The notes: a model not told the origin generated them from the letters alone. Positions 24,786-33,260 are shown, numbered from the stretch's first letter. The stretch is 40,603 nt of DNA from Deltaproteobacteria bacterium (GCA_016932235.1 JAFGDF010000296.1:1-40603); one strand, 5' to 3'. A program made the numbers and translations.

Positions 24786-27269
24786 TCAGTCGTTAAAAGA
24801 CACATAGAACACCGCAACTGCCAGTGAATAGAGAAGGCAGGCGATTATCATCACAACATTGAAACCCATATTCACGGCCAGGCATTTGCTTAGAACGGCA
24901 CCTGCAACTGACGCACATCCATTGACTCCCCATGCCCATGGAACAAGGGAGGGATTTTTTCGGCTGGTTATGATAAGACCGGTTGGAAAGAGCCATCCCA
25001 TAAAAAATGATGGAATTGAAAGGATTAGAACCGTCATGGAAAGCCTTGCCCAAAAAGGAGATCCCATTATCCGGTCGACAAATCTATCTCCAGCTATGAT
25101 GTTAAGAGATACCCAGCAAGAAATTACAAGGACAGGAATCCACAGAAAGCGGGGAGAGAGGACCTGAAACCTTCTGACAGCCAGGCTTCCAAATCCGGCC
25201 GATACCAGCAAAGTGGTCAGCACTGTTGTTGCCGCATAGACCGGATGTGAGAGTATGAGGGTGTATTTTGGAATAAAGGTAATTTCCAGAAACATAAAAC
25301 CAAGACCTATGCAACCGAAATAGAAAAGTGGTCCGATGGAGTTGGATAATTTTAGTTGTAACTGCAGGCTGATCGTACCTGATCGTGACTGTAACCATTT
25401 AAAGATAAAAAGGGGCATAAGGATAAACAATCCACCGGCAATTAAAGCCTGTGCCAGGGTTGCAAGGATAAAGATGTACCCCATCTCAACAATGGGCAGC
25501 CATTCTTTACTCAAGTATTTAAAGAGAACAATCGCTTTTTTCCATCGAAAGAAATGGGAAAAAAACGGCCTGTCATCTGCGACGTCTGAAACATCAAAAA
25601 GGTAATTTTTTAGAAAGACTTCTCTTTCAGCCCCGAATAATGCATTGGCCCCGTTATAGTAATACGGGCTTTCGTGGACATCATATTTGTTTGCATCCTC
25701 GATTTTCATCCCCGCGTAATAAGCCAGATCGAAATTCCTGGCGGCGCAGAACCCTTTTGCCCTGACGATATCCTCCTCCGTGAATGGTGATATGGATACC
25801 AGGATGGTAAATGTCTTCCAGCTTCGAATAAAAAGGATATATCTTTCAGGCTCCCGGATCTTTTTTTTCAAAAGGGCTGTCCGGGCTATTGATATCGTCC
25901 TTAATGAATCGCGGGGCGGCAGCTTGAGCCACCTGGTTATCGCCAGTACCCCAGTTTTTGTAAGATGATTTAGATACGCCTCAAATGCCTCTACTGTGTA
26001 TAGGTAATCTTCGGCGGATGAATGCAGCCCACCTGCGGAATTGACAAATGAATCGATCAAAGAGAGTTGAATAAGGTCGTATTTATCTTCAGTGGAGCGA
26101 AGGAACTGGCGGGCCTCTTTTACCTCCAGACAAACTCCCGGCCTTGTAAACAGGTGCCCGGAAAAACCGGAAAAGGGTCCCAACATCAGATCGGCTATTT
26201 GCCGGTTGGCCTCAATGCCTGTGATTTCCTCCGCATTATGTAATAGTCCAAGGAGAATATCTGACCCTCCGCCCGCGCCCACGGACATGACTTTTTTTTG
26301 ATCCCTGATGTGATATGGAAGGGCAATAGATGTATAGTTCAGATACATCAATTCCTTCATATCCCCAGTAAATGATGTAACGGGACTAAGACCGTCAGCG
26401 TCAATAAAAATGGCTTTTTGCGCCGGGATATTAGCTTCGGAGGTTTCCGGATTCAGACCAAAACTGAGGCTCAAGCCCGGAACATGGTGTATCTGCGAGC
26501 TTTCCACTACATCAATCATCCCCAGAGGTCCGTACCTGCTTGTCACCACGCGGGCCTCCGGAAATGACAAAGTCATGGGAAGGGCCTTTGTGTCATGGAT
26601 TTTTGGAGTGGGAGGCATACAAAAGTAAACAGCGGCAAGAATAAAACCAGCTGTTAGGATTATCGCGATACCGACTAGGGGGCGGCGTATTTTCAGGCAG
26701 CAACCGATGGCGCCGATTAAAATTACTAGACCGAGAAACGGCAGGAGTCTCCACGGGGGACCTGAATATAGAGCCGGTACAATAATCAGGGCGCCTGATC
26801 CTGCCCCCATAAGATCAACGGCATACATTAGATGAGCTTTTTCAGCCGTGCTTGTCAGGATGATACCAATAATACTACCTGCCAACAGGAAGGGAATTGA
26901 CATAAGAAAGTAAGTGATCCACATGAGGATCCATTGAGCGGGTTGCCAGATAATCTGAAGCGGATCCAGTCCGATTTTCTGTGAAAGACTGAAGCAAAAA
27001 GAAAAAGAAATGGACGCGGTAGCGGTCAGGACTATAAGAGAACCGTATAAATGTTTTTCTATCCTATCATAGATCAGGAACAATATGGAGCCTGATGCGC
27101 CGAATCCCAATAAAGCCATGCTGATAACCATATACGCAAGGTGATGCCAGACACTTATCGAGAGCAGGCGCATGAGAACTATTTCATAAGCTAGAGCAGT
27201 CATGGATGTTGCAGCAAGGAGGATGGCCGTGGGGAGTGGATGGGGTACCGGGGAAGATGTTTCTTTCAT
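24786..27269 (-). CDS. Multi-pass membrane protein with spermidine synthase-like methyltransferase domain
   Basis: This 827-residue protein begins with about seven hydrophobic helices (to about residue 215). A soluble Rossmann methyltransferase-like domain follows (about 230-540) with the SAM-type motif MSVGAGGGSDILLGL and acidic EANRQ after strand 2. About seven more membrane helices make up the C-terminus. In true spermidine synthases the strand-4 motif is DVIIxDSxDP; here it is YDLIQLSLIDSF, so polyamine synthesis is doubtful. Its start codon immediately follows the stop of the upstream exported methyltransferase gene. The membrane-embedded spermidine-synthase-like family has no settled function, and I cannot name one. 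Confidence 0.8.
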   Translation of the reverse strand: MKETSSPVPHPLPTAILLAATSMTALAYEIVLMRLLSISVWHHLAYMVISMALLGFGASGSILFLIYDRIEKHLYGSLIVLTATASISFSFCFSLSQKIGLDPLQIIWQPAQWILMWITYFLMSIPFLLAGSIIGIILTSTAEKAHLMYAVDLMGAGSGALIIVPALYSGPPWRLLPFLGLVILIGAIGCCLKIRRPLVGIAIILTAGFILAAVYFCMPPTPKIHDTKALPMTLSFPEARVVTSRYGPLGMIDVVESSQIHHVPGLSLSFGLNPETSEANIPAQKAIFIDADGLSPVTSFTGDMKELMYLNYTSIALPYHIRDQKKVMSVGAGGGSDILLGLLHNAEEITGIEANRQIADLMLGPFSGFSGHLFTRPGVCLEVKEARQFLRSTEDKYDLIQLSLIDSFVNSAGGLHSSAEDYLYTVEAFEAYLNHLTKTGVLAITRWLKLPPRDSLRTISIARTALLKKKIREPERYILFIRSWKTFTILVSISPFTEEDIVRAKGFCAARNFDLAYYAGMKIEDANKYDVHESPYYYNGANALFGAEREVFLKNYLFDVSDVADDRPFFSHFFRWKKAIVLFKYLSKEWLPIVEMGYIFILATLAQALIAGGLFILMPLFIFKWLQSRSGTISLQLQLKLSNSIGPLFYFGCIGLGFMFLEITFIPKYTLILSHPVYAATTVLTTLLVSAGFGSLAVRRFQVLSPRFLWIPVLVISCWVSLNIIAGDRFVDRIMGSPFWARLSMTVLILSIPSFFMGWLFPTGLIITSRKNPSLVPWAWGVNGCASVAGAVLSKCLAVNMGFNVVMIIACLLYSLAVAVFYVSFND

Positions 27270-28037
27270 CTACCGCAGGGTCCTTGTAAAGGGAACGAAC
27301 CGAACAGGAAGCGTTTTTCTCATGCTGATCTCACCATCATGTGACTTTTCAACTATGGTAAGATACTGAACAGTGTACTGGCCGCCTACTGGAATGCACA
27401 TCTTACCGCCCTGTTTCAATTGTTTGATTAAAGGGGGTGGTATTAGCGTGGCAGCACATGTGACGATAATTCGATCAAATGGTTCATTTTCTTCCCATCC
27501 ATAGTAACCATCAGCTACCTTTACACGCACATTTTGGTATTTAAGACGCCTCAGTCGATCTTCCGCCTGCCTTCCCAGCGCCTCCACTATTTCGACAGTG
27601 TAAATATCCCTTGCCAGCAAGGAAAGGATAGCGGCCTGATATCCTGAGCCTGTTCCAACTTCCAAGACTTTCTGATCGGGCTTTACCTCAAGCATTTCCG
27701 TCATCAGGGCTACAATATAGGGTTGTGAAATTGTCTGGCCGTAACCGATGGGGAGGGGATGGTCTCCATAAGCCGCTGAAGCCTGACGGGCAGGAACGAA
27801 GAGGTGCCTGGGGACCTCCAGCATGGCGGAGAGGACCCTGTTATCAGAAACCGGATCGCGGTAATCAGGAGGAGAGGATATCTGTTCCTTCACCATCTTA
27901 CGTCGAAGGTTATCAAAAAATGAGTCTTCCTTACCGTCTTCCCCGGCATGGACAACCATAATCTGGCTTATGAAAATCAAGGCGAAGATCGGAGCCATAA
28001 GGAGGCGTGTTCGGGGATATATCCGATGTATGGGCAT
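27270..28037 (-). CDS. pcm: Protein-L-isoaspartate O-methyltransferase, exported form
   Basis: It repairs isoaspartyl residues by SAM-dependent methylation. PIMT landmarks are VPRHLFVP, GYGQTISQP and the SAM site VLEVGTGSGYQAA. The start at 28037 is chosen because GGAG lies 6 bp upstream and the 255-residue product then begins with a basic segment and a hydrophobic stretch (LLMAPIFALIFISQIMVVHA), a convincing signal peptide. A longer frame from 28157 adds 40 residues without family similarity and would bury the signal. The protein probably acts in the periplasm. It is directly followed, with no gap, by the membrane spermidine-synthase-like gene. Confidence 0.85.
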   Translation of the reverse strand: MPIHRIYPRTRLLMAPIFALIFISQIMVVHAGEDGKEDSFFDNLRRKMVKEQISSPPDYRDPVSDNRVLSAMLEVPRHLFVPARQASAAYGDHPLPIGYGQTISQPYIVALMTEMLEVKPDQKVLEVGTGSGYQAAILSLLARDIYTVEIVEALGRQAEDRLRRLKYQNVRVKVADGYYGWEENEPFDRIIVTCAATLIPPPLIKQLKQGGKMCIPVGGQYTVQYLTIVEKSHDGEISMRKTLPVRFVPFTRTLR

Positions 28038-28179
28038 AGGGGACTCCAGGATGTCAGGGGAAAAACCGCACTGTATCTGTTGGAAAATGATACCCTTAAG
28101 AATTTCAGGTGTAAACCTTTTTATTACAATTTCTAATATCTCGTCCGCTTGCGGCATGGTAATTTGTTCCCTATTTTGA

Positions 28180-28251
28180 AATTAAGGGGACGTTGTTGAC
28201 TAGCATGACTAACTATGATATGTCAACTTAGTCAACAACGTCCCCTTAATT
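28180..28251. repeat. REPIN/MITE-like element with perfect 23-bp inverted repeats
   Basis: The left arm 28180-28202 (starting AATTAAGGGGACGTTGTTGA) is exactly complementary to 28229-28251, with a 26-bp spacer. It lies in the divergent gap between the pcm and radical SAM genes. GGGGACGTT-type ends like these are common in mobile REP-like elements; no transposase is present in the window. Confidence 0.65.
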
Positions 28252-28347
28252 TTCCGGATACTTTGACAGACAATTGGAATTCAACTATACTCTATTATCA
28301 TCAAATCAACCGGATATCCTGTGCGAATGTAGAGGAAACAAACGAAA

Positions 28348-29280
28348 ATGAATGAAAATCCTGAAAGAAGTGAGATGTACTATGCGGAACCGATCTATCG
28401 TCCCCCCAGCGAGGCATATTCCCTCTTGATCCAGGCCACGGTCGGATGCTCATCGGCTGCCGCTGGCAGGTGCTATTTTTGCAGTTCCTACCTGTTTGAG
28501 AAGGAGATACCCGAGAAGCGTTTCAGAATCAGGCCGACCCTCGATGTGATCCGGGACATAGAAATCGCCAGAGAGCATTACGGCACAATAGTGGAAAAGG
28601 TATTCCTGCTTGATTCAAATGCCATGATAATCAAGACTCCGGAATTAATCAAGATACTGAATAAATGTTACGAGGAATTTCCGAATCTCAAACAGGTTTC
28701 ATGCTATTCATGCGCCGGGGATATACTTCGCAAAAGTATGGCAGAGCTGAAGGAAATTAGACAGGCCGGACTGGACCTTGTGTTTGTCGGGCTTGAAAGT
28801 GGCGATCAGTCGGTACTGGATCTGATCAATAAGGGAATCAGCGTTGAGGAGCAGATAGACGCTGTTATTAAAGCCAAAGATTACGGCATACGAACATCGG
28901 TCACCGTTATTCTGGGCCTTGGCGGGAAAAAGTTTTCGGAGCAGCATGCCGTTAACACCGGAAAGGCGGCTGGGCTCATGAATCCGGACTTTTTCGCTGC
29001 TCTGACCCTAATGATAGTGCCCGGCACACCCATGGATGAGATGATTAGAAGAGGAGAATTTGACCCTGTCACAGACCCTGTTGAGCTCCTAAAAGAGCTG
29101 GAACTTATGATTTTGAACATCGATTCCCAGGGTCCGGTTGTTTTCCGAACGAATCATGCGTCCAACTATCTTCCTCTCAGAGGGACTCTTCCTGATGATA
29201 AGGCAATGCTTCTGGAGACCATACGAAACGCCGCAAAAAATCCTCGTCACCTCAGGTCCGAATCGATGCGAGGGCTTTAG
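28348..29280 (+). CDS. Radical SAM protein with an extended cysteine motif
   Basis: This 310-residue radical SAM enzyme is of the stand-alone Elp3/MiaB-like core type (residues 24-245). The cluster cysteines are Cys34, Cys42 and Cys45, giving CX7CX2C where the usual spacing is CX3CX2C or slightly longer. FVGLESGDQSVL (near 148-160) is the conserved GLES motif, and TVILGLGGK follows. The protein ends soon after the core with no obvious extra domain. It is isolated between a repeat-containing divergent region and a hairpin. The reaction is unknown. AGAGGA about 11 bp upstream serves as ribosome site. Confidence 0.83.
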   Translation: MNENPERSEMYYAEPIYRPPSEAYSLLIQATVGCSSAAAGRCYFCSSYLFEKEIPEKRFRIRPTLDVIRDIEIAREHYGTIVEKVFLLDSNAMIIKTPELIKILNKCYEEFPNLKQVSCYSCAGDILRKSMAELKEIRQAGLDLVFVGLESGDQSVLDLINKGISVEEQIDAVIKAKDYGIRTSVTVILGLGGKKFSEQHAVNTGKAAGLMNPDFFAALTLMIVPGTPMDEMIRRGEFDPVTDPVELLKELELMILNIDSQGPVVFRTNHASNYLPLRGTLPDDKAMLLETIRNAAKNPRHLRSESMRGL

Positions 29281-29300
29281 CAATCACCTAAATCCCTTGA

Positions 29301-29329
29301 CAGTCTGTCGGACAAAGTCCGACAGACTG
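29301..29329. repeat. Perfect 13-bp REP-like hairpin after the radical SAM gene
   Basis: CAGTCTGTCGGAC (29301-29313) pairs perfectly with 29317-29329 around AAA. It shares the CTGTCGGAC core with the hairpins at 19064 and 19208. Lying 20 bp beyond a stop codon it could stabilise or end the transcript, but there is no T-run. Confidence 0.65.
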
Positions 29330-29431
29330 CTAATAAATAGGCCAATCTGAATAATTTATTGATTTTTGCAGAGCAATTAAAGCCGATCATTTTTTCATTC
29401 TGACTTCGAATTACCTATAGAATAAATTTCA

Positions 29432-30598
29432 CTATACAAAAGCGGGAATTTCAAGAATCTCGCGACCGATGATCAGTTTCTGTATCTCAGTCGTCGCATC
29501 TGGAAATGTCAGACAGCGGGCATCCCTGAAATATCTCTCCACAGGGTATTCATCTGAGAGCCCGTAGGCCCCATGGATTTCGATCGCCTTCGATGTCACC
29601 CTTATTGCCATTTCCGTGCAGAATAGCTTGGCCGCGGAAAAGGCAAGGAGACTGCCCTTGCCCTTATCCAGGAGGTCCCAGCCTTTGTAACTTAGAAGCC
29701 GGCCACATTCTATCTCCGTGTACATCTCGGCTATCATTTCCTGGATAAGCTGAAATTTGCCTATTAATCTGCCGAATTGTTTCCTGTTTTTTGCATATTC
29801 AACGGATTTTTCCAATGCCGCGTCGGCTACGCCTACTGCTATGGTGGCATTGCAGAGGCGACCAAGCCCGATGGTCTCAAGTGTGGCATCCAGACTCGGA
29901 GCGGGTTGGCCAAGGATGTTATCCTTCGGGACGCGGCAATTATCAAAGACTATCTCCGCGGAGCTGGCACCTCGTGTACCGAGTTTAGTGTACGCCCGAC
30001 CAGGACATTCCGAGAATTCCCTGTCGACTACAAAGGTACAAAAATCCTTATTCCCGTCCATGTTTTTCCTTACTGCTGTTACATAAAGTATATCGGCAAT
30101 ATCACCACCCGTGGACCAAGCTTTGGTACCGTTGATCACATATTCGTCTCCTTCAAGAACGGCAGTCGTAGTGATGTCTCTTGAGGCGGATCCAATGTCC
30201 GGCTCGGTAAGCGCGTGGGCTCCGATTAGTTCGCCAGAGAGCAGACGCGGCATATACCTGGCCTTTAGTTCGGGAGAGCCAAGCTTATACATGCTGTACC
30301 TGCTTACCACGCTCTGCCCCATTTCAAGGACGGCTAGGCTGGCTGAAACACGGGCCAGCTCTTCAAGCAACAGGCCGTAAGACGAAAATTCCAGTCCTTC
30401 TCCTCCCTCTTCCTCAGGCACAAGGCCGTTCACGTAACCGAAAGGCATAAGCCTATTTAATAAATCCTTGACAATCTCTTTGGGTAATGAATGATACTTC
30501 TGTTCATATTCATTTGTCAGTGGAAGTATTTCCTTTGACAGGAATTTGCGTGCGTTGAGCCTCAGCATTACCTGCTCCTCTGAAAGATCAAAATCCAT
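29432..30598 (-). CDS. Acyl-CoA dehydrogenase with Asp at the catalytic-base position
   Basis: This 388-residue acyl-CoA dehydrogenase is of normal length. FAD/substrate motifs include ALTEPDIGSA (128-137) and KAWSTGG, and the C-terminal helices contain AYGLSDEYPVERYFRDAR. The position that is the catalytic Glu in most short- and medium-chain enzymes (YEGT) is Asp367 here (PDATTEIQ). Asp as base has been described in some enzymes acting on cyclic acyl-CoAs, so an unusual substrate is possible. Electrons would go to an ETF. It follows the metallo-hydrolase gene by 44 bp and has an AAAGGAGG ribosome site. Confidence 0.9.
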   Translation of the reverse strand: MDFDLSEEQVMLRLNARKFLSKEILPLTNEYEQKYHSLPKEIVKDLLNRLMPFGYVNGLVPEEEGGEGLEFSSYGLLLEELARVSASLAVLEMGQSVVSRYSMYKLGSPELKARYMPRLLSGELIGAHALTEPDIGSASRDITTTAVLEGDEYVINGTKAWSTGGDIADILYVTAVRKNMDGNKDFCTFVVDREFSECPGRAYTKLGTRGASSAEIVFDNCRVPKDNILGQPAPSLDATLETIGLGRLCNATIAVGVADAALEKSVEYAKNRKQFGRLIGKFQLIQEMIAEMYTEIECGRLLSYKGWDLLDKGKGSLLAFSAAKLFCTEMAIRVTSKAIEIHGAYGLSDEYPVERYFRDARCLTFPDATTEIQKLIIGREILEIPAFV

Positions 30599-30642
30599 TA
30601 AAGCGCGCCTCCTTTGTAAATATTTTACCGCTTAAAGATTAA

Positions 30643-31638
30643 CTACAATTTGAAGAAAAGGGTATGCTCCCCCGATGCATCGTCTCTTCTGACTATACCT
30701 TTTGTTTCCATGTACCGCAGGTGAGCGATCGTTTCTGCTGTTGCAAACCATTTCTGGCTTTCAGGAACCTCTTTCCATGAAGAGTAAGGCAGATCCCAGG
30801 AAATTCCGGTCGCTACATGGTATGCGTCTTTTGGCCCGTCGGTCAGGATGTCGAGAATTTCATCGCACCGTTCCTTATGATGATTGATCAGTTCTTGGAT
30901 ACGAATATCCGGGGATCTTATGGCCCGTCTGTGCCCTGGAAGGATAATGTCAATATCAAGAGCTTTCACCTTTTCGAGGCTCTTTAGATATGATATCAGC
31001 GGATTTGTATCATCGCTCATAGATCCAACACTGGGTGTAATATTGCAAAGAATATGATCACCCGCAAAAAGCATCCTTTTCTTTGGTTCATATAGACAGG
31101 TATGGCCGGGGGAATGACCGGGCGTATGCACGCACAGGAATGAATAGGGACCGAATGCTATCTGATCGCCATCCCTTACGGCAATCAGATTCAGTTCAGG
31201 CCTCCATGCGAAACTGCGCGCACCTCCTGCCAGCAGTTGATTAAGGGCTTGATCCAATATCGCTGCGGGAAATCCGTAACCTATCATATACCTTGAGGCA
31301 AAACTGAATCCGTGTCCGTCAAAATTCCTCACAGCTTTGATCTCTTCACTGCCAAGGTAGATCTTGTGCTTGGGTGACGCTAGCGCTCCCACAAGACCTA
31401 TATGATCAGAATGAAAGTGAGTGATAAAAAGATCCAGATTGTCGAGTTGTATTTTTAGGTATGAGAGGGCATTCTGTATAACCTCCAGGCATTCGTTCCT
31501 GTTCAGTCCCGTGTCAATCATTAGACCTTTTTTACCGTCTTTTATCACGTAGGAATTGACATACCCAAGAGGGATTCCGCTAAGCGGCACCTTGATGCGG
31601 TACAAATTATCTTCAAGTTTATCTACTGCTATCTTCAC
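30643..31638 (-). CDS. Metallo-beta-lactamase fold hydrolase
   Basis: This 331-residue hydrolase has the zinc-site motif THFHSDH (near residues 72-78), the HTPGHSPGHT segment and AGDHIL, the standard ligands of the fold. A C-terminal winged-helix-like extension (about 235-331) ends in a segment resembling the LACTB2-like group. Such proteins hydrolyse thioesters, lactones or RNA; being first in an operon with an acyl-CoA dehydrogenase, acyl-CoA thioester hydrolysis is a reasonable inference. It is transcribed divergently from the VOC-AOR unit. Confidence 0.87.
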   Translation of the reverse strand: MKIAVDKLEDNLYRIKVPLSGIPLGYVNSYVIKDGKKGLMIDTGLNRNECLEVIQNALSYLKIQLDNLDLFITHFHSDHIGLVGALASPKHKIYLGSEEIKAVRNFDGHGFSFASRYMIGYGFPAAILDQALNQLLAGGARSFAWRPELNLIAVRDGDQIAFGPYSFLCVHTPGHSPGHTCLYEPKKRMLFAGDHILCNITPSVGSMSDDTNPLISYLKSLEKVKALDIDIILPGHRRAIRSPDIRIQELINHHKERCDEILDILTDGPKDAYHVATGISWDLPYSSWKEVPESQKWFATAETIAHLRYMETKGIVRRDDASGEHTLFFKL

Positions 31639-31769
31639 ATTCGCTACTCTTTCTCAGGGAGTTTGAAATCTTTATCACGTTGAATCTATCCAGTGTCCGT
31701 GGACACAATATGATATAAAAAACTTTTATTCTCATTAAGACTTGCTTCAAGGTTATAAATATAATATTA

Positions 31770-31785
31770 TATCGATCGGTCGATA
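31770..31785. promoter_or_regulatory. Candidate TetR-type operator
   Basis: TATCGATCGGTCGATA has 6-bp inverted arms (TATCGA/TCGATA) around TCGG. It lies in the divergent promoter region of two acyl-CoA-type units. Short palindromes of this look are typical TetR-family sites for acyl-CoA genes. No TetR gene is in the window, so this is only suggestive. Confidence 0.35.
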
Positions 31786-31896
31786 AGGTGTCAAGAACTA
31801 TGTCCCAATCCAAATGCGCCATCTGATTTTTAATTGCTGAGGTGATCTGCTTCAGAAGGTGCCTTAGGATCTGCTATCGCGAATGGGACTGTTTAT

Positions 31897-31962
31897 AAAT
31901 ATCGCTAAAAATGAATGAAAGTCTAAATCTTATTAGGAAACTGTCCTATAAAGTCCGACAGT
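31897..31962. repeat. Second copy of the ATATCGCTAAAAA plus hairpin repeat
   Basis: AAATATCGCTAAAAATGAATG and the following A/T-rich 20 bp match 19174-19205, and the hairpin ACTGTC/GACAGT (31940-31945, 31957-31962) is a decayed version of the perfect hairpin at 19208-19250. It ends 19 bp upstream of the VOC gene start, next to its ribosome site. Confidence 0.6.
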
Positions 31963-31981
31963 CTCTGGAGGAGGTAATGAA

Positions 31982-33016
31982 ATGGAATTCGGAAGTATGG
32001 ATCTAGTTGTTAAAGATCCCAATGTGGCTTTGCAGACATACTTAAAAATGTTCGGAACAAACAATATTTCACAGGTAATCAAACTGAAAGGCTTAAATGA
32101 TGGTGTGAATATTATTGATGGCTATTTGCTTAAAACAAGACCGGTAAATCTTGGCATATATACCCCCAGGAGCTGCTCTTCACCGATGGGGCAATATCTG
32201 AGTACATACGGTGAGGGGATTCACAATATCACGCTTTATATGGGGCAGGATGAGTTTGAGCAGACCTATCTCAGATATAAAGAGAAAGACATGAAAGTAT
32301 CGCCGAGGGTTTTATATATCGGAAAGTTCAGCGAGGCGGTGTTCTGGCTGGAGGAAGGCGGGATTCAAGGTGTGCCGGTAAAATTTGCCACGAGGTGCTA
32401 TCATGGCCTTACGATCTGGAAGGATACGGATTACCTGGATACTCCGCAGAAATTCGAGGCAATGGAAATTACCGACCAATATTTTATGCCGAGAGTCACC
32501 CTGGGTACTGTAATGATCACTGTCAAGGATTGGAAGAACCAACCGGATATCTGGTCTGATCTTCTTTCAATGCCGATCATAAGAACCGGTAATATCTCGA
32601 CCCGGGAAGACGGTGAGGTCAATGACGGGCGCGGTAATATCTTTATACCGATTAAATTTCGTTTCGCGGGTAAAGGGGCCATCAATTTATATTGCGCCGT
32701 TAATGATGACGCGCCTATAAACAAGGCCTTGACCAAGAGAGGGCGGACATCCATGTATCATAGTATCTGCTCTTACATAGTTCGTGACAAAGCACATGAA
32801 TATTGGGAGCGCCTGGATGCTGCCGGTTTTGCGATGGTTGACCCGAAGCCCAAGCTAAATGAAGACAAAGGCAACGGAAACTATTTCTATTTTATTCATC
32901 CATACAGCACGCACGGTGTGCTCGTAGAGATCGTTTCAGCTTACAACATGGATGAGCAGGGGCGGTTCAGCTTTGATTGGAGTGATACTCAGGTATCTAT
33001 GGTATCCCTTGACTAG
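31982..33016 (+). CDS. Tandem VOC (glyoxalase/methylmalonyl-CoA epimerase-fold) protein
   Basis: At 344 residues it appears to hold two VOC superfamily units: one starting MEFGSMDLVVKD with His81 (GEGIHNITLY) as likely metal ligand, and one starting near residue 170 (VTLGTVMITVKDW) and closing with Glu316 (GVLVEIVSAY), the usual position of the last ligand. VOC enzymes include epimerases, extradiol dioxygenases and glyoxalases. In a presumed anaerobe, epimerase or lyase activity is more likely than dioxygenase. GGAGGAGG upstream fixes the start. It heads a plus-strand unit with AOR and the CocE-fold protein. The substrate is unknown. Confidence 0.72.
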   Translation: MEFGSMDLVVKDPNVALQTYLKMFGTNNISQVIKLKGLNDGVNIIDGYLLKTRPVNLGIYTPRSCSSPMGQYLSTYGEGIHNITLYMGQDEFEQTYLRYKEKDMKVSPRVLYIGKFSEAVFWLEEGGIQGVPVKFATRCYHGLTIWKDTDYLDTPQKFEAMEITDQYFMPRVTLGTVMITVKDWKNQPDIWSDLLSMPIIRTGNISTREDGEVNDGRGNIFIPIKFRFAGKGAINLYCAVNDDAPINKALTKRGRTSMYHSICSYIVRDKAHEYWERLDAAGFAMVDPKPKLNEDKGNGNYFYFIHPYSTHGVLVEIVSAYNMDEQGRFSFDWSDTQVSMVSLD

Positions 33017-33029
33017 GATAAATTATTAA

Positions 33030-33260
33030 ATATTCAACGCGAGTGGAACAATTACGGGATCACCTAAATATTTCAAGGGCATAAGCGTTGCAACGGAAGC
33101 CCTTATGGACAGGACAGGCTTTTCGGCAAAAGTGGATTGGGGTAAACTCAAGCTCAAAATCGGCGAGGCCGCTGAAAAAGATCTCTATTTAAAAAAATAC
33201 GCATCAGTCGAAGGATGGAGTCCTTTATGCGCATGTCCGGATACGCAGGAACAATATTGA
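33030..33260 (+). pseudogene. Possible gene remnant between VOC and AOR genes
   Basis: The frame is open from 33030 to a TGA at 33258, with an internal ATG at 33105 that would give 51 residues (MDRTGFSAKVDWGKLKLKIG...). Its composition looks protein-like, and the last 30 bp overlap the AOR start in another frame. No ribosome site and no family match were recognised. It could be the tail of a lost gene or chance. Confidence 0.25.

Larger units (their letters stand above)
31639..31981. other. Divergent intergenic region with candidate operator and repeat
   Basis: This 343-bp region lies between the divergent metallo-hydrolase and VOC genes. It contains the near-palindrome at 31770-31785 and, at about 31897-31962, a copy of the repeat seen at 19178-19250. 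A GGAGGAGG ribosome site (31968-31975) precedes the VOC gene. No gene is supported here. Confidence 0.6.

Noticed and set aside
24786..27269. Spermidine synthase (speE)
   Set aside because: The strand-4 catalytic motif is not conserved, and the domain is flanked by about fourteen membrane helices.
29301..29329. Classical rho-independent terminator
   Set aside because: The stem is strong, but no T-run follows on either strand, and the same core appears at non-terminal positions, so it is listed as a repeat.
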